Assembly: GCF_002150735.1 (NCBI RefSeq) | Contig: NZ_MUKA01000060.1 | Location: 1 to 32,676 of the forward strand | DNA from: Streptomyces africanus | Lineage (GTDB): Bacteria > Actinomycetota > Actinomycetes > Streptomycetales > Streptomycetaceae | Direction of reading: 5' to 3' | Length of the DNA: 32,676 nt | Part shown: piece by piece, positions 1 through 8,223 of the stretch | Numbering within the stretch: position 1 is the stretch's first letter | How the letters are laid out: each line of letters begins with the position of its first letter | Notes under the pieces: model-generated | Seen by the model: only the letters and a program-made list of their open reading frames with translations | Database searches by the model: none | Told to the model about the DNA's origin: nothing | Translations under genes and position numbers: made by a program

Positions 1-1
1 C

Positions 2-427
2 GGCCGTACCGGCCGACTGCCGCCCGACCTGGCCGACCTGCTCCACCTGCGGGAGCGCGGCACCCGCACGCGCACCGGGCTGACGCTGACGATGTGCATC
101 GACTACGGCGGCCGCGACGAACTCACCCGCGCCGCCGCGGCCCTCGCCCGCCGGGCCCGGGCCGGCCTGCTGGATCCCGACCTGATCGGCGAGGAGGACT
201 TCGCACGGCACCTGCCCCACCCGGACATGCCGGACGTCGACCTGCTCTGGCGCACCGGCAACGAGCAGCGCACGTCCAACTTCCTGCCCTGGCACACCGC
301 CTACGCCGAGCTGTACTTCACGCCGGACCTCTGGCCCGACACCGACCGCCGCCACCTGTGGCAGGCGATCACCACGTACACCCACCGCCAGCGCCGCCAC
401 GGCACCGCCCCGACGTCCACGCCCTGA
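2..427 (+). CDS. Isoprenyl (cis-prenyl) transferase, UppS family, 3' part only
   Basis: The open frame enters from the left edge, so the start codon lies outside the window. The visible ~141 residues carry C-terminal hallmarks of cis-prenyl transferases: an RLP segment near the edge, a DYGGR block (usually NYGGR), and a block reading DLLWRTGNEQRTSNFLPWH followed by AYAELYFTPDLWP. The latter matches the family's IRTxGExRxSNFLxWQ substrate-binding and dimer-interface region. The family condenses isopentenyl diphosphate with an allylic diphosphate to make Z-polyprenyl carriers, typically undecaprenyl diphosphate for cell-wall synthesis. Streptomyces usually has more than one paralogue, so chain length and the uppS name are not assigned. 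Two deviations (Asp in DYGGR and GN in place of SG before EQR) hint at a secondary-metabolism or short-chain paralogue, but this is inference. Confidence 0.85.
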   Translation, partial: GRTGRLPPDLADLLHLRERGTRTRTGLTLTMCIDYGGRDELTRAAAALARRARAGLLDPDLIGEEDFARHLPHPDMPDVDLLWRTGNEQRTSNFLPWHTAYAELYFTPDLWPDTDRRHLWQAITTYTHRQRRHGTAPTSTP

Positions 428-473
428 CCCGAGGGCCGACAGCCGGAAACGCTTCTGCACCGGAAGTGCGCGG

Positions 474-547
474 TGGGGCGGGTGGGACTCGAACCCACGG
501 CCGACGGATTATGAGTCCGCTGCTCTAACCGGCTGAGCTACCGCCCC
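474..547 (-). tRNA. tRNA with CAU anticodon, probably tRNA-Ile2
   Basis: Read on the minus strand this is a complete 74-nt cloverleaf. A 7-bp acceptor stem pairs GGGGCGG (541-547) with its partner at 475-481, followed by a D arm with TAGCTCAG, an anticodon loop CTCATAA and a T arm with GGTTCGAGTCC. The discriminator is A and no CCA is encoded. The CAU anticodon fits elongator Met or Ile2, where C34 becomes lysidine. The GCGGACTCATAATCCGT anticodon arm resembles Ile2 tRNAs, so I favour Ile2, but identity cannot be settled by eye. Confidence 0.93.
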
Positions 548-701
548 ATAGCGGCGTGTCGCGTACATGTGTGCGCGCCGTCTGCCGCAGCATAGCCGCT
601 CATACGATCTCCTGCTTCGGCTGGGCGGCTGCGCACGGCCTTCGTGACCATGAGGACTGCGACCAGCGCCGCGCGGTTCCCGGGAGATCGGAACGGACAT
701 G

Positions 702-724
702 AAAAAGGACCCCTGAGGGGTCCT
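702..724 (-). terminator. Intrinsic terminator of the tRNA-Asn pair
   Basis: An 8-bp perfect stem (706-713 with 717-724) has a 3-nt loop. On the minus strand the hairpin AGGACCCC-TCA-GGGGTCCT is followed by a run of U (plus-strand aaaaa at 702-706). It lies 12 bp past the 3' end of the downstream tRNA-Asn. This is a rare clean Rho-independent terminator for a streptomycete. Confidence 0.9.
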
Positions 725-735
725 CGTTCAGCGTG

Positions 736-808
736 CTCCCCCGACTGGACTCGAACCAGTAACCTGCCGGTTAACAGCCGGCTGCTCTGCCAATTGAGCT
801 ACGGAGGA
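736..808 (-). tRNA. tRNA-Asn (GUU), distal copy
   Basis: A 73-nt cloverleaf on the minus strand. The acceptor is TCCTCCG paired with CGGGGGA (one T-G wobble at 4:69), the D arm is TAGCTCAATTGGC, the anticodon loop CTGTTAA gives anticodon GTT, and the T loop has GGTTCGAGTCC. The discriminator is G, as expected for tRNA-Asn, and no CCA is encoded. It sits 5 bp from a second tRNA-Asn and directly before the terminator at 702-724, so both are probably processed from one transcript. Confidence 0.96.
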
Positions 809-813
809 CCGAG

Positions 814-886
814 CTCCCCGGACTGGACTCGAACCAGTAACCTGCCGGTTAACAGCCGGCTGCTCTGCCAATTGAGCTACCGAGGA
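814..886 (-). tRNA. tRNA-Asn (GUU), promoter-proximal copy
   Basis: A 73-nt cloverleaf on the minus strand with anticodon GTT and discriminator G. It is identical to the copy at 736-808 except for two positions, 820 and 881. These form one acceptor-stem pair (6:67), changed from C-G to G-C. The repeat unit is 78 bp with a 5-bp spacer. The promoter should lie between 887 and about 960, but I see no convincing -35/-10 pair there. Confidence 0.96.
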
Positions 887-1046
887 AGGTCTCGTTGTGC
901 ATCGAACGTACCTACCTGGGTATTCGCCAGGGGGCGCGCGCTCGCTGCGACACATACATTAGCGCAAGCAGGGGGGTGCTTTGCCAATCGGTACTCCCCG
1001 GCGCCGACGCCGCACCGGAGACCTACGCAAGGAAAGGGTGGCCGCC

Positions 1047-1352
1047 ATGCGTTACCGGCTCACGTTCGTCGCCGGAGTCGTCCTGGGTTACGTGCTGGGC
1101 ACGAGGGCCGGCCGCGAGCGCTACGAACAGCTGAAGAAGTCGGCCCGTCAGTTCGCGCAGAACCCCGCCGTCCGCAACACCGCGGAGTCGGCGGCCCACC
1201 AGGGCCGCGAGTTCGCGGGCAAGGCGTACCACGTGGTGAGCGACAAGGTCGGCGACCGCGTCCCCGACTCGGTGGCCGACCGCGTCCGCCACCTCAAGGA
1301 GCGGGCAACCCACAACGGCGGCGAGGACGACTGGGGCACAAGCAATACGTGA
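1047..1352 (+). CDS. YtxH-like small membrane-anchored protein
   Basis: 101 residues. An N-terminal hydrophobic segment (about residues 3-17, RLTFVAGVVLGYVLGT) is followed by RAGRERYEQLKK and a polar, helix-rich tail. That glycine-containing single TM segment followed by a charged coil is the layout of YtxH/gas-vesicle-like small proteins common in Streptomyces; no enzymatic motif is visible. The ATG at 1047 is chosen because AAGGAAAG (1029-1036) lies 10 nt upstream; a GTG at 1038 would overlap that ribosome-binding site. It is transcribed away from the tRNA-Asn pair. Its function is unknown; a general envelope or stress role is inferred from the family. Confidence 0.85.
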   Translation: MRYRLTFVAGVVLGYVLGTRAGRERYEQLKKSARQFAQNPAVRNTAESAAHQGREFAGKAYHVVSDKVGDRVPDSVADRVRHLKERATHNGGEDDWGTSNT

Positions 1353-1372
1353 TCTTCTGGCGCCGAGTAGGA

Positions 1373-1428
1373 CCGCGCCCCTGAAAGGGGCGCGGGGAAC
1401 GGCGCGACCAGCCACAACGAGCCCGCAC
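1373..1428 (-). repeat. Dispersed intergenic palindromic repeat, copy A
   Basis: Read on the minus strand it contains CGTTGTGGCTGGTCGCGC, then GTTCCCCGCGCCCC and a hairpin of 10-bp arms (1373-1382 with 1386-1395). The same string occurs at 6753-6817 with few changes and a diverged relative lies at 12931-13008. It sits between two plus-strand genes, so as well as possible termination after the YtxH-like gene it may simply be a mobile or selfish repeat. Confidence 0.85.
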
Positions 1429-1486
1429 TCAAAACCCGGCGTCAAGATCCACGGCGCCCACGGCCCAAGCCAGCGCAGCGGTACGG

Positions 1487-1492
1487 CAGAAT
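1487..1492 (+). promoter_or_regulatory. Possible -10 box giving a leaderless kinase mRNA
   Basis: CAGAAT lies 7 nt before the ATG at 1500, and no Shine-Dalgarno sequence is present. Transcription starting at or next to the ATG would give a leaderless message. No good -35 box is visible. Confidence 0.35.
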
Positions 1493-1499
1493 TTTGGCC

Positions 1500-2948
1500 A
1501 TGGGGATAGTCGCCGGGTTGGACAGTTCACCCGATTTCACTCGTATCGTCGTCTGTGACACGGACTCCGGAGCCGTGCTCAGGCAGGGATATGCGCCGCA
1601 TCCGGTGGAGAGCCCCGACAGCGGTGGCCGCCCGTCCGACGTCGACCCGCAGGCCTGGCTGCTGTCCCTGGGCGAGGCCGCGGGCGGCGGGCTGCTGGAG
1701 GGCGTGCAGGCCATCGGCGTCTCGGCGCAGCAGAACGCCGTCGTGCCGCTGGACGCGCAGGGCAACACCGTGCGGCCGGCCATGGTCGGCAGTGACAAGC
1801 GGACGCAGGTCGCGGCGGCCGACCTGATCGACGCGCTCGGGGGGCGCGAGGCGTGGGCGCAGGCCGTGGGGTGTGTGCCGCAGGCCGCGCAGCCGGTGAC
1901 GAAGCTGCGCTGGCTGGCGCGGACCGAGCCCGAGAACGCGCAGCGCACCGCGATCCTCCTCCAGGCGCACGACTGGCTGGTGTGGCAGCTGCTGGGCCGT
2001 CCGGTGCGCAGAACCACCGACCGGGGCGGGGCGTCCGGCACCGGGTACTGGTCCGCGGCGACCGGTGCCTACCGGCCCGACCTGGTCGAGCTGGCGCTCG
2101 GGCACCAGGTGATGCTGCCGGAGGTGATCGGCCCGGCGGACGCGGCCGGTACGACGCCGGAGGGGCTGCTGATCTCCGTGGGGACCGGCGAGACCATGGC
2201 GGCGGCGTTCGGGCTCGGCATCGGGCTCGGGGACGCGGTGGTGTCGCTGGGCGCGTCCGGGTCCGTGATGGCCGTGCATCCCGAGGCGCTGGTCGACGGC
2301 TCCGGGATGATCACCGCGCTGGCCGACGCGACGGGCATGCACCTGCCGGTCGTCACCACGCTGAACGCCGTACGGACGCTGCGCGGGACCGCAGAGCTGC
2401 TGGGGCTGCCCGATCTCGAGAGCCTGTCCGAGCTGGCAATGAAGTCGACGCCCGGGTCGCACGGGCTGGTGCTGCTGCCCTATCTGGAGGGTGAGCGGAC
2501 GCCGAACCTGCCGCACACGGCGGGGACCCTGGCGGGGCTCAGGCGCGAGTCGATGAAGGCGGAGCATCTGGCGCGGGCCGCGTTCGAAGGCATGCTGTGC
2601 GGGCTCGCGGACGCGCTGGACGTGCTGCGCGCCCGGGGCGTGGAGGTGCGGCGGGTGTTCCTGCTCGGGCCGGCCGCCGAACTGCCCGCCGTGCAGGCGG
2701 CCGCGCCCTCGCTGTTCGGGACGCAGGTCGTGGTGCCGCAGCCGGCGGACTACGCGGCGATCGGCGCCGCCCGGCAGGCGGCCTGGGCGCTCGGGGCGTC
2801 CCAGGGCACGCTCGACGCACGGACCCCGCCGGCCTGGCAGGGCGCGGTCGCGCAGGTCCTGGAGCCCGGGGAGGAACTGGCCGTGGGGCAGGCGGTCCGG
2901 CAGCAGTTCGTGTCGGTACGGGAGCAGACGCACCCCGGAGCGTTTTGA
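1500..2948 (+). CDS. FGGY-family carbohydrate kinase, xylulokinase-like
   Basis: 482 residues, the usual length for FGGY kinases. The N-terminus (MGIVAGLDSS) has the Asp8-containing phosphate-binding strand. TDRGGASGTGYW (about residue 176) matches the sugar-side region. GDAVVSLGASGSVMAVHP (about 245-262) and AAIGAARQAAWALG near the C-terminus match the ATPase fold. Family members phosphorylate D-xylulose or related polyols with ATP. The position corresponding to the catalytic base, normally Asp in GxGD (Asp233 of E. coli XylB), is Glu231 here (SVGTGETMAAAFGLG). An in-frame TTG lies two codons upstream; ATG 1500 is preferred because family members begin there and neither has a ribosome-binding site. 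No xylose isomerase or sugar transporter is adjacent, so the substrate is uncertain. Confidence 0.87.
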   Translation: MGIVAGLDSSPDFTRIVVCDTDSGAVLRQGYAPHPVESPDSGGRPSDVDPQAWLLSLGEAAGGGLLEGVQAIGVSAQQNAVVPLDAQGNTVRPAMVGSDKRTQVAAADLIDALGGREAWAQAVGCVPQAAQPVTKLRWLARTEPENAQRTAILLQAHDWLVWQLLGRPVRRTTDRGGASGTGYWSAATGAYRPDLVELALGHQVMLPEVIGPADAAGTTPEGLLISVGTGETMAAAFGLGIGLGDAVVSLGASGSVMAVHPEALVDGSGMITALADATGMHLPVVTTLNAVRTLRGTAELLGLPDLESLSELAMKSTPGSHGLVLLPYLEGERTPNLPHTAGTLAGLRRESMKAEHLARAAFEGMLCGLADALDVLRARGVEVRRVFLLGPAAELPAVQAAAPSLFGTQVVVPQPADYAAIGAARQAAWALGASQGTLDARTPPAWQGAVAQVLEPGEELAVGQAVRQQFVSVREQTHPGAF

Positions 2949-3051
2949 CCGCCTGTTGGGTTAATTCGGTTGAGGTAACGCCAGTGGAGTGTTCGACGAT
3001 AGGGGCCAGGGGCAACCAACCGCCCCCGTCACCCACTCCGAGAGAAGCAGC

Positions 3052-4785
3052 GTGCTCACCCGACTTCTGCGGACCTGTCTCAGGCCCTACAGGAAACCCA
3101 TCACTCTGCTGGTGCTGCTGCAGTTCCTGCAGACCTGCGCCACGCTCTACCTGCCCACGCTGAACGCGCACATCATCGACCAGGGTGTCGTGAACGGCGA
3201 CACCGGCTACATCCTCGGCTACGGCGCCCTGATGATCGGCATCTCGCTGGTCCAGGTCGTGTGCAACATCGGTGCCGTGTACTACGGCGCCCGTACGGCG
3301 TCGGCGCTCGGGCGGGACGTGCGAGCCGCCGTCTTCGACCGGGTGCAGTCGTTCTCCGCGCGTGAGGTCGGTCACTTCGGTGCGCCCTCGCTGATCACCC
3401 GTACGACGAACGACGTCCAGCAGGTGCAGATGCTGGCGCTGATGACGTTCACGCTGATGGTGTCCGCGCCGATCATGTGCGTGGGCGGCATCGTGCTGGC
3501 GCTCGGTCTCGACGTGCCGCTGTCCGGGGTGCTGGTGGCGGTCGTGCCGGTGCTGGGCATCTGCGTGACGCTGATCGTGCGGCGGCTGCGGCCGCTGTTC
3601 CGGGCCATGCAGGTGCGGCTGGACACGGTGAACCGGGTGCTGCGCGAGCAGATCACCGGCAACCGCGTCATCCGGGCCTTCGTCCGGGACGAGTACGAGC
3701 AGCAGCGCTTCCGGAAGGCCAACACCGATCTCACGGACTTCGCGCTGGGCACCGGCAACCTGCTCGCTCTGATGTTCCCGATCGTCATGACGGTGGTGAA
3801 CGTGTCGTCGATCGCCGTGGTGTGGTTCGGCGCGCACCGGATCGACAGCGGGGGGATGCAGATCGGTGATCTGACGGCGTTCCTCGCCTATCTGATGCAG
3901 ATCGTCATGTCCGTGATGATGGCCACCTTCATGTTCATGATGGTGCCGCGCGCGGAGGTGTGCGCGGAGCGCATCCAGGAGGTGCTGGACACCGCGTCGA
4001 GCGTCGTGCCGCCGTCGGCGCCCGTGCGGGAGCTGCGCCGGCACGGGCATCTGGAGCTGCGCGGGGCGGGCTTCCGCTATCCGGGCGCCGAGGAGCCGGT
4101 GCTGAAGGCCGTCGACCTGGTCGCCCGGCCGGGTGAGACGACCGCCGTCATCGGCTCGACCGGCAGCGGCAAGTCGACCCTGCTCGGGCTGGTCCCGCGG
4201 CTGTTCGACGCGACCGAGGGGCAGGTGCTCGTGGACGGTGTCGAGGTGGCGGAGCTCGACCCGGAGCTGGTCGCGAAGACCGTCGGGATGGTGCCGCAGA
4301 GGCCGTATCTGTTCGCGGGCACGGTGGCGACCAATCTGCGCTACGGCAACCCGGACGCCACCGACGAGGAGCTGTGGCACGCGCTGGAGGTGGCGCAGGC
4401 CAAGGAGTTCGTGGAGCGGCTGGAGGGCGGGCTCGACGCGCCGATCGCGCAGGGCGGGACGAATGTCTCGGGCGGTCAGCGGCAGCGGCTCGCGATCGCC
4501 CGGACGCTTGTGCAGCGCCCGGAGATCTACCTCTTCGACGACTCCTTCTCCGCGCTCGACTACGCCACGGACGCCGCCCTGCGGGCCGCCCTCGCGCAGG
4601 AGACCGCGGAGGCGACCGTCGTGATCGTCGCCCAGCGGGTGGCGACCATCCGGGACGCCGACCGGATCGTCGTCCTCGACGAGGGCCGCGTCGTCGGCAC
4701 CGGCCGGCACCACGAACTGATGGCGGACAACGAGACCTACCGGGAGATCGTGCTCTCCCAGCTCACGGAAGCGGAGGCTGCCTGA
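3052..4785 (+). CDS. ABC exporter half-transporter, degenerate-site subunit
   Basis: 577 residues: an N-terminal six-helix exporter membrane domain (about 1-310) then a nucleotide-binding domain. Motifs seen: Walker A GSTGSGKST (368-376), canonical signature NVSGGQ (471-476), Walker B IYLFDD (492-497). The catalytic Glu after Walker B is Asp497, and the switch His is Gln528 (AQRVATIRDAD). These are marks of the degenerate ATP site in heterodimeric exporters such as TM287/288 or BmrCD. It overlaps the next gene by one base (TGATG), so the two are translationally coupled and should form the heterodimer. The GTG at 3052 is chosen because GAGAAG precedes it and MLxRLLR is a typical start; a GTG at 2989 has its SD-like GGAG touching the codon. 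The exported substrate is unknown; multidrug or lipid export is the family default. Confidence 0.92.
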   Translation: MLTRLLRTCLRPYRKPITLLVLLQFLQTCATLYLPTLNAHIIDQGVVNGDTGYILGYGALMIGISLVQVVCNIGAVYYGARTASALGRDVRAAVFDRVQSFSAREVGHFGAPSLITRTTNDVQQVQMLALMTFTLMVSAPIMCVGGIVLALGLDVPLSGVLVAVVPVLGICVTLIVRRLRPLFRAMQVRLDTVNRVLREQITGNRVIRAFVRDEYEQQRFRKANTDLTDFALGTGNLLALMFPIVMTVVNVSSIAVVWFGAHRIDSGGMQIGDLTAFLAYLMQIVMSVMMATFMFMMVPRAEVCAERIQEVLDTASSVVPPSAPVRELRRHGHLELRGAGFRYPGAEEPVLKAVDLVARPGETTAVIGSTGSGKSTLLGLVPRLFDATEGQVLVDGVEVAELDPELVAKTVGMVPQRPYLFAGTVATNLRYGNPDATDEELWHALEVAQAKEFVERLEGGLDAPIAQGGTNVSGGQRQRLAIARTLVQRPEIYLFDDSFSALDYATDAALRAALAQETAEATVVIVAQRVATIRDADRIVVLDEGRVVGTGRHHELMADNETYREIVLSQLTEAEAA

Positions 4786-6713
4786 TGGCGGGGCCCATGG
4801 GGCGGATGATGGCCGGGGGCGGCCCCGACCAGCGCTCGCTGGACTTCAAGGGGTCGGGCAAACGGCTGCTCGCGCGGTTCCGGCCGGAGCGGGTCACGAT
4901 CTGCGTGCTGCTGCTGTGCGTGGTGCTCAGCGTCGGCCTCAACGTCGTCGGGCCGAAGATCCTCGGCCAGGCGACCGACCTGGTCTTCGCGGGCATCGTC
5001 GGGCGGGGCATGCCCGAGGGGGCGAGCAAGGAGCAGGTCCTCGACCAGATGCGGCAGCGCGGGGACGGCGACGTCGCCGACATGCTGCGCAGCACCGACT
5101 TCACTCCCGGCGAGGGCATCGACTTCACCGCCGTCGGGCATGTGCTGCTGCTCGCGCTGGGCGTGTTCCTGGTGGCCGGGCTGCTGATGGCGGTGGCGAC
5201 GCGGATGGTCAACCGGGCCGTGAACCGCACCATGTTCCGGATGCGCGAGGACGTGCAGACGAAGCTGTCGCGGCTGCCGCTGTCGTACTTCGACAAGCGC
5301 CAGCGCGGTGAGGTGCTGTCCCGGGCGACGAACGACATCGACAACATCGGGCAGACGCTCCAGCAGTCGATGGGGCAGCTCATCAACTCGGTGCTGACCA
5401 TCATCGGCGTCCTCGCGATGATGTTCTACGTCTCGTGGATCCTGGCGCTGGTCGCGCTGGTGACCGTGCCGCTGTCGTTCGTCGTCGCCACGCGCGTCGG
5501 CAAGCGGTCGCAGCCGCACTTCGTGCAGCAGTGGCGCTCGACGGGCAAGCTGAACGCGCACATCGAGGAGATGTACACCGGGCACGCGCTCGTGAAGGTG
5601 TTCGGGCGGCAGGAGGAGTCGGCGCAGCAGTTCGCCGAGCACAACGAGGCGCTGTACGAGGCCGGGTTCCGGGCGCAGTTCAACAGCGGTGTCATGCAGC
5701 CGCTGATGTTCTTCGTGTCGAACCTCAACTACGTGCTGGTCGCGGTCGTCGGCGGGCTGCGGGTCGCCTCGGGCTCGCTGTCCATCGGCGATGTGCAGGC
5801 CTTCATCCAGTACTCGCGGCAGTTCTCCATGCCGCTGACGCAGGTCGCGTCCATGGCGAATCTGGTGCAGTCGGGCGTCGCCTCGGCGGAGCGGGTCTTC
5901 GAACTGCTGGACGCGGAGGAGCAGAGCGCCGATCCGGTGCCGGGCGTGCGGCCCGAGGAACTGCGCGGGCAGGTGGCGCTGGAGCACGTCTCGTTCCGCT
6001 ACGACCCGGAGAAGCCGCTGATCGAGGACCTGTCGCTGAAGGTCGAGCCCGGGCACACGGTGGCCATCGTCGGCCCGACGGGCGCCGGCAAGACGACGCT
6101 GGTGAACCTCCTGATGCGGTTCTACGACGTCACCGGCGGGCGCATCACCCTCGACGGGGTCGACATCGCGCGGATGTCCCGCGACGAACTGCGCGCCGGG
6201 GTCGGCATGGTGCTCCAGGACACGTGGCTGTTCGGCGGCACGATCGCGGAGAACATCGCGTACGGGGCGTCGCGGGAGGTGACCCTCGGGGAGATCGAGG
6301 AGGCGGCCCGGGCCGCGCACGCGGACCGGTTCATCCGTACGCTGCCGGACGGGTACGACACGGTGATCGACGACGAGGGGTCGGGGGTCAGCGCGGGTGA
6401 GAAGCAGCTGATCACCATCGCCCGGGCGTTCCTGTCCGACCCGGTGATCCTGGTGCTGGACGAGGCGACGAGTTCGGTCGACACGCGTACCGAGGTGCTC
6501 ATCCAGAAGGCCATGGCGAAACTCGCCCACGGGCGGACGTCCTTCGTCATCGCGCACCGGCTGTCGACGATCCGGGACGCGGACACGATCCTGGTGATGG
6601 AGAACGGGGCGATCGTGGAGCAGGGCGCGCACGAGGAGCTGCTGGCGGCGGGCGGGGCCTACGCCCGGCTGTACAAGGCGCAGTTCGTGCAGGCGGCGGC
6701 GGAGGTCGACTGA
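4785..6713 (+). CDS. ABC exporter half-transporter, partner subunit
   Basis: 642 residues. A long extracytoplasmic insertion follows the first helix (about residues 70-115, rich in charged residues: EQVLDQMRQRGDGDVADMLR), then five further helices and the nucleotide-binding domain. Walker A GPTGAGKTT (430-438), Walker B ILVLDE (Asp559-Glu560) and switch His591 (IAHRLSTI) are canonical. The signature is degenerate: VSAGEK (535-540) in place of LSGGQ. The canonical catalytic residues therefore face the intact signature of the other subunit, and this weak signature faces the other subunit's Asp/Gln site. Its ATG shares a base with the upstream stop codon. The gene ends in a strong hairpin at 6774-6817. 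Confidence 0.93.
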   Translation: MAGPMGRMMAGGGPDQRSLDFKGSGKRLLARFRPERVTICVLLLCVVLSVGLNVVGPKILGQATDLVFAGIVGRGMPEGASKEQVLDQMRQRGDGDVADMLRSTDFTPGEGIDFTAVGHVLLLALGVFLVAGLLMAVATRMVNRAVNRTMFRMREDVQTKLSRLPLSYFDKRQRGEVLSRATNDIDNIGQTLQQSMGQLINSVLTIIGVLAMMFYVSWILALVALVTVPLSFVVATRVGKRSQPHFVQQWRSTGKLNAHIEEMYTGHALVKVFGRQEESAQQFAEHNEALYEAGFRAQFNSGVMQPLMFFVSNLNYVLVAVVGGLRVASGSLSIGDVQAFIQYSRQFSMPLTQVASMANLVQSGVASAERVFELLDAEEQSADPVPGVRPEELRGQVALEHVSFRYDPEKPLIEDLSLKVEPGHTVAIVGPTGAGKTTLVNLLMRFYDVTGGRITLDGVDIARMSRDELRAGVGMVLQDTWLFGGTIAENIAYGASREVTLGEIEEAARAAHADRFIRTLPDGYDTVIDDEGSGVSAGEKQLITIARAFLSDPVILVLDEATSSVDTRTEVLIQKAMAKLAHGRTSFVIAHRLSTIRDADTILVMENGAIVEQGAHEELLAAGGAYARLYKAQFVQAAAEVD

Positions 6714-6752
6714 GTCGCCTTCGAGAGTGCCATGTGGTGTCGTGGGGCGACT

Positions 6753-6817
6753 GCGGGCCCGTTGTGGCTGGTCGCGCAGTTCCCCGCGCCCCTGAAGGGG
6801 CGCGGGGAACTGCGCGA
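6753..6817 (+). repeat. Dispersed palindromic repeat, copy B; bidirectional terminator
   Basis: After CGTTGTGGCTGGT comes a perfect 20-bp inverted repeat (6774-6793 with 6798-6817) around the 4-nt loop TGAA, almost pure G and C. It lies between the convergent ABC exporter and hrdA genes, 60 bp after one stop and 27 bp after the other. It is well placed to end transcription from both sides even without a U-tract. It is homologous to copy A at 1373-1428. Confidence 0.9.
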
Positions 6818-6844
6818 GCGGCCCCCACCGGCCCGCGGGCGGCA

Positions 6845-8164
6845 TCAGTCCAGATAACCCCTCAGCTGGTCCGCGAAGGCGTGGTCGCGGAGTTTGTTGA
6901 GGGTCTTGGACTCGATCTGCCTTATGCGCTCCCTGGTCACGCCGAAGATGCGGCCGATCTCCTCCAGCGTGCGGGGGCGGCCGTCGGCCAGGCCGTAGCG
7001 GAGCTGGACGACCTTGCGCTCCCGCTCCCCCAGCGTCGACAGGACCGCTTCCAGGTGCTCCTTGAGGAGGAGGAACGCGGCGGATTCGACGGGGCTGGTG
7101 GCGTCGCCGTCCTCGATGAGGTCGCCGAGGGCGACGTCGTCCTCCTCGCCGACGGGCGCGTGCAGCGACACCGGCTCCTGGGCGAGGCGCAGCACTTCGC
7201 TGACGCGCTCCGGGGCCAGGTCGAGGTGCGCGGCGACCTCTTCCGGTGTCGGCTCGTAGCCCCGCTCCTGGAGCATGCGGCGCTGGACGCGGACGACCCG
7301 GTTGATGAGCTCCACGACGTGCACCGGGACCCGGATGGTGCGGGCCTGGTCGGCCAGGGCGCGGGACATGGCCTGGCGGATCCACCAGGTGGCGTAGGTG
7401 GAGAACTTGTAGCCCCGGGCGTAGTCGAACTTCTCGACGGCCCGGATGAGTCCGAGGTTGCCCTCCTGGACGAGGTCGAGCATGGTCAGGCCGCGCCCGA
7501 CGTAGCGTTTGGCGACGGAGACGACCAGGCGCAGGTTGGCCTCGATGAGGCGGCGCTTGGCCATCCGGCCCATGACGACGAGCCGGTCGAGGTCCAGCGC
7601 CAGCTGGCTGTCGAGGTCGGAGGCGAGCCGCAGCTTCTCCTCGGCGAACAGGCCGGCCTCGACGCGGCGGGCGAGTTCGACCTCCTCGGCGGCGGTCAGC
7701 AGGGGGATGCGGCCGATCTCCCGCAGGTACTGGCGGAACAGGTCGGAGGAGGGGCCGCCGGTGTCGGGGCGGGCCCGCGGCGGTTCGACGGGCTCGGGAG
7801 CCTCGGCCGTCTCGATGGCCTCGGCGGGCGGCTCCTCCGGTTCCGTCTCGGGGTGGAGCACGACGTGGCCTTGCGCCGGGACCGCGGGGAGGACGTCGTC
7901 CCCCGCGTCCGGGGCGGTGCCGTCAGCGCCGATGGCGCCGCTGACGTCGGTCTGGGTGAGGGTCTGGGTCTGCACGGGGGCGACCTCCAGGATGATCGCT
8001 GCCAAGGCGGACGGCAGCGGTACTTCGGGAGCGGAGTCGGCGGCCTCGCCGCTGTCCGTCCCGTACGCGATGAGCGGAACCGCGGGGGTCTGGGACCCGT
8101 CGGGGACGGATCGGCCGCGCTCCGAGGACTCAGGCACCGGAACCCAGTGTGGGGTAAGACACAT
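6845..8164 (-). CDS. hrdA: Principal-type (group 1/2) sigma-70 factor, HrdA-like
   Basis: 439 residues from the chosen ATG. Residues 1-140 are a Pro/Glu/Ala-rich, probably disordered tail. The rest is a full sigma-70 core: region 1.2 [17 protein letters not shown] (141-157), region 2.1-2.4 with [20 protein letters not shown] (210-229) and [16 protein letters not shown] (254-269), region 3, and region 4.2 [20 protein letters not shown] (398-417). It directs RNA polymerase to housekeeping-like promoters. Placement directly downstream of dnaG and convergent with an ABC exporter pair matches the hrdA locus of S. coelicolor as I remember it, hence the name. The start is uncertain: the frame is open far upstream, no ribosome-binding site precedes the ATG at 8164, and GTG codons at 8173 and downstream are alternatives. 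Confidence 0.87.
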   Translation of the reverse strand: MCLTPHWVPVPESSERGRSVPDGSQTPAVPLIAYGTDSGEAADSAPEVPLPSALAAIILEVAPVQTQTLTQTDVSGAIGADGTAPDAGDDVLPAVPAQGHVVLHPETEPEEPPAEAIETAEAPEPVEPPRARPDTGGPSSDLFRQYLREIGRIPLLTAAEEVELARRVEAGLFAEEKLRLASDLDSQLALDLDRLVVMGRMAKRRLIEANLRLVVSVAKRYVGRGLTMLDLVQEGNLGLIRAVEKFDYARGYKFSTYATWWIRQAMSRALADQARTIRVPVHVVELINRVVRVQRRMLQERGYEPTPEEVAAHLDLAPERVSEVLRLAQEPVSLHAPVGEEDDVALGDLIEDGDATSPVESAAFLLLKEHLEAVLSTLGERERKVVQLRYGLADGRPRTLEEIGRIFGVTRERIRQIESKTLNKLRDHAFADQLRGYLD

Positions 8165-8223
8165 CGTCGCCACGAGGGGCGTGCGATGACTTTTTGCTTC
8201 CGGTCCGTGACCGCGCGGTGACC

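Noticed and set aside
736..886. 78-bp tandem repeat that could suggest a CRISPR or other array.
   Set aside because: Both units fold as tRNA-Asn; only two copies with a 5-bp spacer.
644..1384. Plus-strand open frame crossing the tRNA-Asn genes.
   Set aside because: It runs through two tRNAs and a terminator; the repeated SPDWTRTSNLPVNSRLLCQL peptide is just the antisense of the tRNAs.
2989..3051. Upstream GTG start for the first ABC exporter gene.
   Set aside because: The SD-like GGAG abuts the codon and the extra 21 residues are unlike the family; GTG 3052 is better.
2949..3051. Promoter with TTGAGG (2970-2975) before the ABC exporter operon.
   Set aside because: No acceptable -10 at 16-19 bp; kept out of the feature list.
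2539..4713. Long minus-strand open frame opposite the kinase and first ABC exporter gene.
   Set aside because: Composition is Arg/His/Asp-rich shadow sequence and the plus strand carries unmistakable ABC motifs.
4737..7385. Long minus-strand open frame opposite the second ABC exporter and into hrdA.
   Set aside because: Same reason: the true genes on the other strand or frame are clear and this has no domain.
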